From: Paramecium sonneborni
Lineage: Eukaryota; Ciliophora; Oligohymenophorea; Peniculida; Parameciidae
Length of the DNA: 64,000 bases
Direction of reading: 5' to 3'
NCBI GenBank assembly: GCA_905182985.1
Contig: CAJJDN010000002.1
Span: forward strand, 563,441-627,440
Numbering within the stretch: position 1 is the first letter of the stretch; each line of letters begins with the position of its first letter. The notes beneath the pieces were generated by a model, which was not told where the DNA came from, made no database searches, and saw only the letters and a program-made list of their open reading frames with translations. This document shows, piece by piece, positions 25,201-36,908 of this stretch. The position numbers were made by a program, and so were the translations under genes.

Positions 25201-25359
25201 TCACTATTACTTTCTTTTTAAATATTCTTAATAAACTTCTTCCATTCTATTTTAAGATGGAAAATATTGTTCATCTCTAGTAATGTAACCAGCCCATAAT
25301 CCAAGTAGAACTCCAGTAATTCCTCATATTCTGAAAATAATTTATAAAGCTCTTCCCAT
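25201..25359 (-). CDS. Tiny single-TM protein with an in-frame TGA
   Basis: 52-codon frame: a basic N-terminus MGRALQIIFRI, then TGA at 25326-25324, then GITGVLLGLWAGYI (a transmembrane helix), RDEQYF and a charged C-terminus ending KRKQQ and TGA at 25201. The layout is like small accessory subunits of mitochondrial respiratory complexes. The internal TGA lies exactly where a hydrophobic or aromatic residue would fit, and no intron can remove it. Options: sequence error (TGG or TGT), pseudogene, or read-through. The protein-like helix argues for a recently functional gene. Confidence 0.45.
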
Positions 25360-25420
25360 ATTTTTTTTTATTGCTTTGTTACACATTAATTTAAAAGCGA
25401 CTCAAAAATTTTGTAATTAA

Positions 25421-25943
25421 ATGGAGAAAAGTTAGAATTTGAAATATAATAATACTTTATACACCATGGTGTAGTCATTTTAAAAATTTGATATCAATAA
25501 TGGATAAATTAGTAGATGAAGTAAATAATAAATTCATAGCTGTTGATTGGTATTAAAATAGAATAAAATTAGTATTGTTAATCCTGATGTAAAAATAAGA
25601 TTTGGAGTAAAGGGATATTTTACTTTATTATATGTGAAGGATAATAAGACTTATAAATTCTAAGGCTAAAGAAATCCTGATTTATTAATAAAGTTTAATT
25701 AAGAAGACTATTCTGATGCTAAGGAGATAAGTGATATTCCAAAATTTGAACTTTACAATGAAAATTTAATTGATAAATATTTTGGTAATTTTTGTAACAT
25801 ATAATGATATTGAATAAATAGCTGTGATTTTGTTATCACTTTTAATATTTGTTGTAATAATCTTATGTGGAAATGATTGTAAGGAAAATAGAAAACTGGA
25901 TAAGATAGAGAAGGAATTATAAGAACAAATGAAGGAGAATTGA
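25421..25943 (+). pseudogene. Thioredoxin-fold transmembrane protein (TMX-like), N-terminus frame-disrupted
   Basis: From about 25443 the frame reads a thioredoxin fold: strand NIIILYTPWCSHFKNL (active-site region WCSHF, second cysteine replaced by Phe), KFIAVD, GVKGYFTLLYVKDNKTYKFQG, then after a linker one TM helix (SVILLSLLIFVVIILC) and a charged cytosolic tail. Introns at 25550-25572 and 25794-25821 fit. This is the plan of ER membrane PDI-like TMX proteins. The only nearby ATG (25421) is in another frame, and an in-frame TGA lies at 25440, so the N-terminus (signal peptide expected) cannot be assembled. Either a 1-nt error or loss of function; the CxxC is also lost. Confidence 0.55.
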
Positions 25944-26007
25944 AGAGGAATATTTATGTATATTGGCATAATAATGTTGATTATTGTTTATCTTTCCATA
26001 AAAATCA

Positions 26008-26454
26008 TCATTTAAGATGCGATATTTTGAGTAGTTCCTACTCAGTCTTAATGATCTCTCCTTTAACATTCTCAACAAAGTTCTTAAAAATTTGGTTGAA
26101 CTTAGATTTTATTTGATCTAAATGTTCTTAAAAATCTTAAGATTCAACTTTAACATTCTCATCTTGGGTGAATGATTTTTTGTTTTATCTCAATGTTCTT
26201 TTCATTTTTTTATTAGCTTTGTCATTTTTGTTATTCTTTTTTTGTGGATCTAAAGATTACTACTTTTGGAGGTTGGCATCGTTTAAGGAAGCATAAGTTT
26301 CTTTGATTTAGGCCATAATCTTGTCATACTAAGGTGTGGTACATTAACGATCTTGCTATTTACTATCTCTAATAGAGACTGATCGGTCGGTTGCACTTCC
26401 ATTTTATTATTTTTGTTATTATTTTTTTGGTCTCCCTCTTTTGTTTTTTTGCAT
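26008..26454 (-). CDS. AT-hook nuclear protein
   Basis: 148 residues, intron-free. The N-terminus MQKNKRGRPKKQQQKQ contains a textbook AT-hook core (RGRP flanked by basic residues) that inserts into the minor groove of AT-rich DNA. The rest is lysine- and glutamine-rich with a C-terminal amphipathic helix (FNQIFKNFVENVKGEI). HMGA-like architectural chromatin protein is the most likely role. It starts 77 bp from the divergent pseudokinase gene and its stop is 64 bp from the thioredoxin-like gene end. Its GC content is somewhat higher than that of its neighbours. Confidence 0.65.
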
Positions 26455-26531
26455 GTTTATTATTGTGATCCAAATTCATCCGGTATTCCATTATAAGTAA
26501 AAAATCACCCAAATAATTAGTATATATATAT

Positions 26532-28520
26532 ATGTGTGCTTATGTAATTACATTTCCTATTTGGAAAGGATAATAATGGTCAGCATTTCGCGGTCATATT
26601 AGATTATCAAATGAATAAGTCTTGATTGCAAGATTCAATGACACAGCTTATATAGAATAAGAACTCAGATTTTTAGAATAGCATCACAGAGTGAAATCTA
26701 AGATTGAAGGTAAGTACTTAAAAGCAGTATACAACTTGCTTCCAATGATAGTTCAAGTGATAAGAACACCATCATTTACAGATGTGTTATTTGATAATTG
26801 TGTAGATTGGTAACTGACAGGAGGAAATTTGCAACATTTACTAAGAATATATTTTGCTTATGATTTATATAAAGGTCAATCTCCAAGAGATTGTACTTTA
26901 GAAAATATTATGCGAAATGGTGAATCTATTGTTGTGTTAGACTTTGGGTTAAGAAAAAGAACAGAGAATTATTGTGTCTATTGGAATCCAATGATTCTAA
27001 AAGGCAAATAATGTTTATCGTAATATTAATGGTCTTTAGGTATCATGTATTTAGTGATGACTAATGGCTCATTCATAATAAACGAGATTCATAAACGTAT
27101 TTCAATATGGGTCAATGGTGGTAAACTTGACCTTGTTTCATTAGTAACTACTAGAAAATAATCTATAATCTCCTTAATATAACAACTTCTGAATCCTGAT
27201 AATCCTATACCTTGGGAACAAATACCTCATCATTCAGCTTTCAGAGATGATCCTAAATGCAAAGCTATTCTTAAATTATATGAAGTAAGATCTATGTCAG
27301 ATCTGAAAATTAGATCTGCCTCTCGACTCAGTAGTAAATAATCTGGAAGAAAAACTCAAAGAACATCTTTAGTAATACATGAAAGTACTTCTAATAGTAA
27401 TCAATCTACTTCTAATCAATCTCTAATCACAAAAATTTCATCTATGTATAAAAATAAATTTATTGAAGAATATAAATAAAGATGTAATTCTTCGCTTAAA
27501 AGTAATAAATAAATTAATAATTTCTTTACTAATAATAAAATGAAACTTAAGTTTACTACTAAACAATCAGATCATACTGTATAATTAAGTTGCGATTTTC
27601 GTAGTCTTAGGACTGGATCCAATCTATCAAATTTAGGTCTTACTTAAAGAATTGATGATTCTGAAGATAAAAAACTCAATCGAAGACTCTCATAATAAGA
27701 TATTGATTATGATAAAATAAGATCAAGGGTTAGTTCTATCAGAATGGCTATTAAAGAATATAAAGCTCGAAGTTTAAGACATCTCTCTCAAGATTCTAAT
27801 CAACTTATCTAAAATTCAGTCGAAAACACTATTCCTAATAATTATATCTAATTAATTAAAAGGCCTTAAGTTGAAATTGATATTCTTACATCTAAATATT
27901 TAAGATCTTTAGAATGTATTAACATTATTGGTTAAACTGTTGCTAAAGCTATTGAATTCTTAGATGCATTACAAAACTTTTGGATTATTCCTCTATTTCT
28001 AGTATTCAAAAGAATGCTTTAGCTTAGATTAGAAGTAGAAAAATTTCTTGAAGCTCAAATTAATTCATTTAATATTGAGTAATGGAAAGAAGTATGTAAT
28101 ACCAGAGAATATCTTTAATTCCTAAGTCGCATTAAATCTGATAATTGTTTAGTCAAAAATGAAATGATCCTTCTTATGAAAGCCTCTTAAACTAAAGCTG
28201 ATTAACTTGATAAAAGTAAAAGGGAAAAAGTACTCTGGTTTCTTAATGATAATTTAGATACTAATATTTAACCTATATGCTTTTCATATATGAAGGATTA
28301 ATTACTTCTTGCTGTTATTGATAAAAAGGGATTATAAAGAGAACCTATTGAATGGCTTAAACTATAACTCTCTCTTAAAGCTTCAATCATAATTACTTAA
28401 CTGCCAGTACTTGTTTGTGAAAATAATGAATTTAGTTATGAAAAATACTTAGAATGTCAAGAGTCAAAGAATTATTCTTAAATTTTAAAATATTGTGATC
28501 AACTCAAAATTAATATTTGA
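26532..28520 (+). CDS. Degenerate protein kinase (pseudokinase), ULK-like C-lobe
   Basis: 662 residues without introns; the ATG at 26532 follows a (TA)n tract. The kinase domain (~1-230) is strongly eroded: no glycine loop is visible, the VAIK lysine is missing (VLIARF), and the catalytic loop reads PRDCTLENIM, so HRD has lost its His and the conserved Lys but keeps Asp and Asn. LDFGL is present, as are WSLGIMYLVMTNG and a final PWEQIPHHSAF, which recalls the ULK/ATG1 ending. The remaining ~430 residues are S/N/Q-rich then helical, with no recognised domain. Catalysis is doubtful; a scaffold role is inference. Paramecium has very many ULK-like kinases, and this may be a decaying duplicate that kept its frame. 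Confidence 0.7.
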
Positions 28521-28674
28521 TTTTTTTTATTTTTTTAGAATAATTTATTTATATTTATTGATTATATTAATTCATTTAATTTTTATCTAATTTTCTAATC
28601 AAATCTTTCAAAATATAACAAGAATAAATAATTTAATACAGAAACATTAATAAATAATTAATCTTAATGATTTC

Positions 28675-30562
28675 TCAATATAATAATAGAATAATTTAAA
28701 ATATAAATATTATAGATAAATTTGATCCTGATGAAACTTTTACATCTTCTTAAAAATTTTAATTAGAGGGCGGTTATTAAAGATTATCATTCTCTGAATT
28801 TATTTTATAAAATTACCATGAATTTAATTCAATTATAAATGGTCACAAAACCCATCCCTTAACAAATATCCATATTTACATTAAATGCATTGATTATAAT
28901 TTGAACAAACTAAACAATTCTAGCTTATAAAAATAATAATTACACCAGGACAGCCCACACAATATTTAATAGAATCTAAGGGAAATGTTTATTTAGGACA
29001 ATCTTACAAACAAGATCCTTGATATCTATAATCATTACAAATTTATTGACAATCTATACCTGAATAACCATTTTAACAAATACACTATAATATTATTAAT
29101 ATAGATTAACCTATTTATTTATGCAAAATCCCTTCATATTACATGAATTTGGACAATCATTTCTGAATTAACAAATATCCTCTGGATTGTTAGGACATTC
29201 TAAATTACCAAAATAAGTATTTGGTATTTTTATTGGTCCTGGTTAAGAACAATCAAATTCTAAATCACCAATAATGATCTTAAGTTTATTATTTATATCA
29301 CATTAAAACTTCTAACAAGTAAATTTTTAAAAAGATTATATTGGTGAAATTGATCCACTTAAACAAATACTATCATATCCATAATAAGATATAATTTGTG
29401 AAGATTTGTTTTAAATTGAATTTTAATCGTTTTTACAAAATTAATCCGAATAAATTTATTAATACATACAATTTCCACCTAAAATTTCATACATACATAT
29501 TGATTATCCAGATTTCTCAAATGAACAACTTTCAACATTTTCTTAAGTACAAAATTCAGTAAAATTACTATTATTACAATAATTTTCTACAAAATTACAT
29601 CCTTTAAATCTTCCCCATTAATTTTAATCTGGGCTATAATCAGATAAACGATAAAATCTATCTATTAATAAAAATATTACCCTGTGTCTTATAATAGTTA
29701 AAATGTAAAATCAGTTATTAAAAGATTTCCAGTTAATTAAGAACCAGTCATTAGTTCATTATATACCAATAATCTTTCAAAATGATAATCGCTAGTACCT
29801 GGACCTCCATTATCTTCCATTTATATCCCTTTTAATTAAGAACAATTAAAATAAAATCTTGCAAAATTAATTAACCTTGGAGTTGATAAGTATGTAATAT
29901 TGTTTTATTTATAATAATTTGGATATTCATATTGTTTACTAGTTACTGAATCATAATATTTTGAAAAATAATCTTAAGTAAAACCTAAACCATGAATAAT
30001 TTCATGAATAGCACTTTCTAAGTTACTTTCATAAATTATCTTATTTGTTTTATCTATTTTAGTGTAGTTCATATTCCAAGACATTAAAGCCATTATAGGT
30101 CTTAAAGATTATTCATCATAAATAGCTGGTCCACAATAGGCTTTATAATATTTTGCAGAATTTTCAATATTTACAAATATAACCTAAAATACAATTAACA
30201 ATTACTAGATCAGCATCATATTCTTAATTACTCAAACCTTCATTAATCTGAAACCCATAAAATTTTTTTGGGTAATTTTCTTTAAAAGTAATTTTTTAAT
30301 TTAATCTTCTTACTAATAGAAATCGATAAAAAAATATCTACACCATCTAAAGTATTTCTTTAAAATAATCTGTGTATGTTTAATCATAATTTTAAGATAA
30401 ATATTCAAAATGTATTCTTAAAGGCTACCATTCCTTTGATGTAGAAATTGGTTAAAGTTCTTCTAGTTTTCTTTTTGACTACTCAGAAAACCTATATGTG
30501 AATTATTATTCTGAACAATCAATACAATATTAAAGTATTGTAAAAATTAAAAAATAATTCAT
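28675..30562 (-). CDS. Leishmanolysin-like (M8) zinc metallopeptidase, GPI/TM anchored
   Basis: 597 residues with four introns (30184-30205, 29658-29680, 29085-29110, 28794-28816). It begins with a signal peptide (MNYFLIFTILQYCIDC). The active site SAIHEIIHGLGF is the HExxH-x2-G zinc motif of family M8 (leishmanolysin/gp63), and MTGS downstream is the Met-turn region. After WGRFKGCNFV, the family's C-terminal block, comes a cysteine-rich EGF-like tail (CICQNGYSGIDC, CVGCPG), then a hydrophobic end (SIIFIFQIILLLY) suited to GPI attachment. Likely a surface or lysosomal protease. Ciliates carry large expanded M8 families. The stop faces the pseudokinase stop 154 bp away. Confidence 0.92.
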
Positions 30563-30577
30563 TAATTTAATTGTAAA

Positions 30578-32542
30578 GAAAAAAAAAATATTTTTTAATA
30601 TCTATTATTCTTAGATTATGCTGAATATTTAATTAACATCTTAATTACATGTTTACATTTAATAAGATAGATATAAATCTTATCTTGATAAATTATTTTA
30701 TTTTAACAATCAATAATATAGAAATTGATAAATATAAGTATTCTATTTTGTTCAACCTTCATTCATAGAATCTCTGACAGGGAGTCTACTTTCACACATA
30801 CTATCAATTTCTATTATAGGCCTTATTTCTCTCGAATCTAAACCTCTAAAGTTTTGTACAAAAAGTTAATCAAAAGTGCATTTGATTTCATCATCTAAAA
30901 ATTCTAAAATTTATTTATCAGTTTTGGTGATGTTTTATTTTATTTTTAAGTTTTAATAACTTGTAAATGCATCATTAATTTTAGTTATTTCTGATTTTTC
31001 ATCATCTAATATTAATTTATAAGCTATTTTTTTTTCTAAATTTTTTATATTTTTTTCAAACTCAGATTCAAACACTCCAAAAGGTATTAATGGCTTTGGA
31101 ATATAATTAAAAAGATTAAGTTAATCACTAGATAAGAGTAAATATTTTAATTTATCTATCTCTTATAACTTTTAAATTATAAATGAAACATCTAATTTTG
31201 ACATAACTTTATCAATGGCATAATTTATTTATTTTTTTTTCTATCTATTACAACATATTGCTAATTATAAAATAGCATCTTATGACATTTTTTAATGTAT
31301 TTATTGATAGTTTAAGAATTTTTAAATATCTATGCTATTTTCAAGGCGATTTGATTAAATAATTTACTTTTATTTTTCTTTTTAGACTCTATCTGAAGTA
31401 TTAGGTATTTCTTCTTCTACAACCTCTAAACATTGATTCTATTCTATGAAAAAGCTTTTTTATTTTTAAGATGTATTGTGTTTTCCATTGTTATTTGATT
31501 CAAATCTGAAGTAATCATTTGCCATTTCAATTTCAGTCAAATATGAAGTGAAGGGATATNGAAAAAAAAAATATTTTTTAATATCTATTATTCTTAGATT
31601 ATGCTGAATATTTAATTAACATCTTAATTACATGTTTACATTTAATAAGATAGATATAAATCTTATCTTGATAAATTATTTTATTTTAACAATCAATAAT
31701 ATAGAAATTGATAAATATAAGTATTCTATTTTGTTCAACCTTCATTCATAGAATCTCTGACAGGGAGTCTACTTTCACACATACTATCAATTTCTATTAT
31801 AGGCCTTATTTCTCTCGAATCTAAACCTCTAAAGTTTTGTACAAAAAGTTAATCAAAAGTGCATTTGATTTCATCATCTAAAAATTCTAAAATTTATTTA
31901 TCAGTTTTGGTGATGTTTTATTTTATTTTTAAGTTTTAATAACTTGTAAATGCATCATTAATTTTAGTTATTTCTGATTTTTCATCATCTAATATTAATT
32001 TATAAGCTATTTTTTTTTCTAAATTTTTTATATTTTTTTCAAACTCAGATTCAAACACTCCAAAAGGTATTAATGGCTTTGGAATATAATTAAAAAGATT
32101 AAGTTAATCACTAGATAAGAGTAAATATTTTAATTTATCTATCTCTTATAACTTTTAAATTATAAATGAAACATCTAATTTTGACATAACTTTATCAATG
32201 GCATAATTTATTTATTTTTTTTTCTATCTATTACAACATATTGCTAATTATAAAATAGCATCTTATGACATTTTTTAATGTATTTATTGATAGTTTAAGA
32301 ATTTTTAAATATCTATGCTATTTTCAAGGCGATTTGATTAAATAATTTACTTTTATTTTTCTTTTTAGACTCTATCTGAAGTATTAGGTATTTCTTCTTC
32401 TACAACCTCTAAACATTGATTCTATTCTATGAAAAAGCTTTTTTATTTTTAAGATGTATTGTGTTTTCCATTGTTATTTGATTCAAATCTGAAGTAATCA
32501 TTTGCCATTTCAATTTCAGTCAAATATGAAGTGAAGGGATAT
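30578..32542. repeat. Exact direct repeat of 982 bp around a single N (assembly overlap)
   Basis: Bases 30578-31559 are repeated exactly at 31561-32542 with one N (31560) between. As at 13703, this is an unmerged overlap of two contig ends. It duplicates the 3' end of the two-TM protein gene. Confidence 0.95.
30752..31559 (-). pseudogene. Truncated duplicate of the two-TM protein gene (assembly artefact)
   Basis: Identical to the C-terminal part of the gene at 31735-33645, from just after TM2 to the TGA at 30752, and cut off by the N. Not a real second gene. Confidence 0.9.
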
Positions 32543-33645
32543 AAAAATATTTAAACAATTAAACATAACATTTACCATAACCCACCTATATTACTAAAAG
32601 CGCTCTATAATTTTTAATAAGTTCTTGTGTATTATGTCATTCTTTAATCTATTACTATTCCATATTTAAAAATATATTGATTATTGAACACTTCTGATGT
32701 TTCTTTAATTGTTGATTATTAAAATGTAAATTATTTTTGAATATTTTTAGTAAACAATGCAATATCAGATAAAGCTTCTATAAGTTTCAGTTAAGAGAGA
32801 ATAGTTTTAGTAATACTCAGTGAATAAAAATAGTATTGAGCTTATATAATATTTTCAAAAGAGTTCTTAGACTCTTCCATTTTTGTGAGTATGTCAGATG
32901 TATGCATCACCAAATAGTTACCAGATAATTTTTACTTTATTTGTTAATCTGTTGAACAATTTTGATTTTAAGTACTATTTTTGCATGTTGAAATAAATAT
33001 ATCAATATATTAAAATAAATCTGATGAAGGAGTACCTTGAAGTTTCATCGGCCTTTCATTCCAATCACTACTTTTAGCACAATATAATCCTGACTTATTA
33101 AAAGATTTAAAATATTTCAATTAAACTTCTGTAGTAAAATGTTAATCATTACATTCTTCTATTTGATAATTATAGCAACTATATTAATTATGTAAAAAAT
33201 ACTCTAAAATAGCTTCTTTTAATCCAGTTGTTTCATTTACTAATCTTTATCTTTTACAATTCTTTATTGTGATATTAAAATATTAATTTTACCCTCTAAT
33301 TGTTTGTAGTTTTCCATCCATTAATGCTAATGCCATAGTATAATTATGTGGATATAATACATATTCCTTTTTAAAAATTAAATATACATCAGTATTGAAT
33401 AATTAAAATTCAGAAGTAATTACATTAGGATTATGCCTATCAAAAATGCCTTATAATTATGAAATAAGTTAAATTATGCAGATTGTAATTATACAACAAG
33501 TCATAAATGCTCCTAATTTCGTAGAAAATTTTTTTTATTTTTATATCCTTAGTTGTGGTTATTAAGCAAAATAATCGGATGCTCTTATTATTGATTTTCC
33601 AAAAGAGTTAACTTTAAGAAAAATTATGGATTTCCAACTTTTCAT
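31735..33645 (-). CDS. Ciliate two-transmembrane protein with long cytosolic coiled tail
   Basis: 636 residues without introns. A first TM helix near residues 38-62 (FMTCCIITICIIQLISQ) follows a basic cytosolic start. A ~330-residue luminal/extracellular part with several cysteines (CKNSTQNQNC, CNDQ) comes next. TM2 (IGGLWQMLCLIVQIFLYPF) lies near residue 395, preceded by a YQKLQSAFSNIGG phrase that recurs in many uncharacterised ciliate membrane proteins. The ~230-residue cytosolic tail is coiled coil. The topology recalls two-TM channel subunits such as ASIC or P2X, but no signature was found, so this is only a shape match. Function unknown. Confidence 0.75.
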
Positions 33646-34185
33646 TGATTTAATTTATTTATCAGTCACATAATACATAACAATTTATTATAATAGCATA
33701 CAAATTTCTAAATCTTTCTTAATTGTCATAACTGGAAAATTTATTTAATAATCAATTCAAAACAAATGAATTATAATAATCAACTAAAATTACTAAAGGA
33801 TTTGAAAATAAGTTTCATTTACACCTATTAGCAAAAGATTATTTGAACTAAATAATACATCCATAATAATAAGTATATGCAATGAAATTAAAAATTTTAA
33901 CCAGTAATTTTGAATATATCAAATAAGTATTTCAAATACTCTGATGTCGCATGTCATTATTATTTTATTAAAAATCTATTTTAATTCCATTTTAATATAT
34001 TTTATATTCTAAAACATCAATTTATGACATAAATAAATTATATTAAAAATAATACATTAGGACCATATTTTTTATTTAAAAAGAATTAATTATAATTTAT
34101 TTAAGATAATAGATGGTTTTGTTGTAAGTTTATAGAGAAATAACATATAAATTATTCTTTAATTTAATAATATATTAATTTAATA
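33646..34185. other. Spacer with a coding-like plus-strand stretch
   Basis: Between divergent genes. At about 33660-33955 a plus-strand frame is open to a TGA and reads somewhat like protein (LAKDYLNQIIHPQQQVY) but has no ATG. It may be a remnant or chance. Promoters of both neighbours must lie here. Confidence 0.3.
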
Positions 34186-35718
34186 ATGATAGGGAATAAA
34201 ACTTCATCTAAGTTAAATAGTGTAAATTTAGTTGATTTTATAAATCCAAATTTATTACATCCACCTTCAAGAAAAATATAGCTTATAGAACAAGTTAAAA
34301 CAATAAAGTTACTAAAGGGTTATAGAAAAATTCCTTAGATGTTTACAGAATTTCAATCTCCAATAATTGTGAATAGTTTAAGAACAAAAAATGAATCTTA
34401 ATGTTCATTATAATAGTCGTAATAAATTCATGATAAGGACAGATAAATAAATAAAATTGAGAATGAAATTTCTAATAAAACTAGATAAAATAATGCATAA
34501 AATAGTTTACCACAAATTCCTTTAGCATTAATTAATAGCCATAGTAAATTAAATGATCTAAATCGTATTAATAATATTATTTAATCACCATAAACTAGTG
34601 ATACTAAAAGATCATTAATACCTCAGAAATTAAAATCAAGTAGTATTGTGTCAAATAAAAATTATACTTGTAACTCTACTACGACAGGAAGTAGTAAAGA
34701 TTCTAGTTCTTAAATAGGAAATTCATAATAGCATAATATTGCTAAGAATATCATATATTCTTATAGTGGTTCACCTAGAAAAAGAAAGTTAAATGTAACT
34801 GCTAAAAGTTTTATTGTTTATGATTGTATTGAGCATAAAACAATTCTTAAAAGAAAAAGTAATAAGAAAGTTGAAGTAGCTAGTTTAACTAAAATAATGA
34901 CTTTTTATGTAACTTTATTAACAGCAGAATTGTTTAATCTAAAATTAAAAGAAATAAATATTAAGGTAACTAAGCAAGCATCAGAGACAATTGGTACAAG
35001 TGCTGAATTAAAATATAATGATATTTTATCAATAGAGGATTTACTTTATGGATTAATGTTACCTTCAGGAAATGATGCTGCAGTTCTTATTGCATAAGCA
35101 ATTGGAACTATTATGTAAAAATAATATATCTATTGACTTGATTAGATTATTTAATTAATAAAACAAGAAATTAGATCTTAAATTAATTGATATAGAGTAA
35201 CTAAGTGCAGAAGGATATTATTATAACCATGAATTTAGATTCTAATATTGTCCAATTGAGGTTTTCATCAAATATATGAACTAATATTCTCAAAAAATAG
35301 GATAATTAAACACTTAATTTGCTTGTGTACATGGTTTATCTAATGAAGAAAATGTAAAATAAAGGAAATAAATTAGTATTCTTGTTGCAACGATATCATA
35401 ATTCTATCAATAGAATGCTTAAAGTATGAATTATTTTAGACAGTAATTTCATGTAAAGAATATGTACTTAAGACACCTCAAAAATAATATGAATGGAAAA
35501 ATACAAATAAATTATTAGAAAAAGGATTCTTTGGAATTAAAACTGGAATTACTGATTCTGCTGGACCTTGTTTAGCAAGTGCATATCGTTCTAATGAAAT
35601 GGATTATTATATTATTGTTGTTTTGAATTGTAAAAATTTAAACATGAGATTTGATGATAGCATAATTTTATTATAACATGCAAAATAAAAAAAAATGATG
35701 GCTTCAATTGCATACTGA
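34186..35718 (+). CDS. Peptidase S11 (D-alanyl-D-alanine carboxypeptidase-like serine peptidase)
   Basis: 493 residues, two introns (35115-35145 and 35424-35443). After a ~200-residue S/N/Q-rich extension, the C-terminal half is an S11/DacA-type penicillin-binding fold with all three active-site motifs: SxxK as ASLTKIMT (Ser233, Lys236), SxN as PSGNDAA (Ser294-Asn296) and KTG as GIKTGITD (435-437), each in the usual context. Bacterial members trim D-Ala from peptidoglycan; ciliates have no peptidoglycan, so the substrate could be food-bacterial wall or something unrelated. No signal peptide is visible, and the typical C-terminal DacA beta domain is missing. Introns and TAA/TAG glutamines within the domain show it is a ciliate gene, not contamination. 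Origin by gene transfer from bacteria is an inference. Confidence 0.88.
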
Positions 35719-35910
35719 ATTAAGTCATCATAAATTACTAATAAAGATATTGAATTATATTTATATTAATAATTAAATAGAATTTCTCATAAAATTATGA
35801 ATAATTAATTATAAAATCACTCAAAATCGGCTTTTTGATATCCTTTTGTATTTTATTATATCCCTACACCTACATTTCCCATTTCTATATGTAATTTATC
35901 TAAACAATTA

Positions 35911-36866
35911 TCACTTTTAACTTCCTAAGTCAAAGATTTAATAAATAATGAATACTGGATTATTTACAAAATTATCTAATTATGCAAAATTAGTTAATTC
36001 TTCATCTACGTACATTTCACTTAACACATATTTTTTTTCTTGAATAGTAAATTCTGTTTTTTTTAAGAAATTGTCTTAAACCCAAAACTATAAATAATCA
36101 ATTATATACTTACTTGTAATCCATTCATAAAAACAGGAATAATACACATTACAATAATCAATTTAAGAGTATTTAAATCTGAAAATGGAGATAATATAAA
36201 TTATGAAATATTTTCCAAAATGAAACCAATAGCTAATTATAATAAAAAAAGGAAGAATTTTGACTAAATTCAAATAAAATGAATTTTTTACAATTAACAC
36301 AACTAATATCCATAAAATTAGCTAAATAAACCATGCTTTTAAATCAATTTTAATGATTGGTTTAATAAGATTTGTACCTGCTGGTACTTTATCTTTATTA
36401 TTCATTTCATTTTTTTAAACTTGGTCTTCTGGCATGAGAATCAAAAAATAGTTTCCTGAACGATAATTCTAAATGATTGTTATTTTACTGCCATTTAAAA
36501 ATGCTCTAATGTTAGTTCAACTAGTTTTAGGATTACATAACTAAATAATACACCAATTGTTGTATCCAATAATAATGTAGCTAAATACCTTTTAATTGTA
36601 AAATATTAGTTACCAAACACATTCATCAGATTCACCTGATAAATGTATAGCCAATGCAACATTTAAAAAATGAGCAAATATTTATGAACATCCTTATTTT
36701 GATGTATCTAATCCCCATACTTTCCATTATCTCTTGGGTTTCTCTACAATTCTTTTATCTAATCTATTGATTATTAATTACAAATCAAAATAAAGAATGA
36801 AAACACGCCCAATAAAATTTATATAGCGAATCCTAAAGGTCCTAAAATGTCACAATCATCAGACAT
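35911..36866 (-). CDS. STIMATE/TMEM110-like multi-pass ER membrane protein
   Basis: 277 residues, five introns (36759-36781, 36589-36613, 36469-36488, 36264-36291, 36088-36113). Match to the STIMATE (TMEM110, DUF3824-type) family: LGPLGFAIQILLGVFSF, then KRQWKVWGLDTSKQGCSQIF, AHFLNVALAIHL, ECVWYLATLLLDTTIGVLF and, further on, ILENISQFILSPF. About five TM helices. In animals STIMATE sits at ER-plasma membrane junctions and promotes STIM1 calcium-entry signalling; yeast and plant relatives are vacuolar. Role in ciliates is unknown, but ER/cortical calcium stores are prominent in Paramecium. ATG lies 42 bp from the divergent zinc-finger gene. Confidence 0.85.
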
Positions 36867-36908
36867 CTTTATAAATTATATAATTAAATAAAGTTGTTAA
36901 AAACTATT

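Noticed and set aside
26532..26640. Frameshift at the start of the pseudokinase
   Set aside because: The apparent frame conflict disappears when the start is taken at 26532; one frame then runs to the stop.
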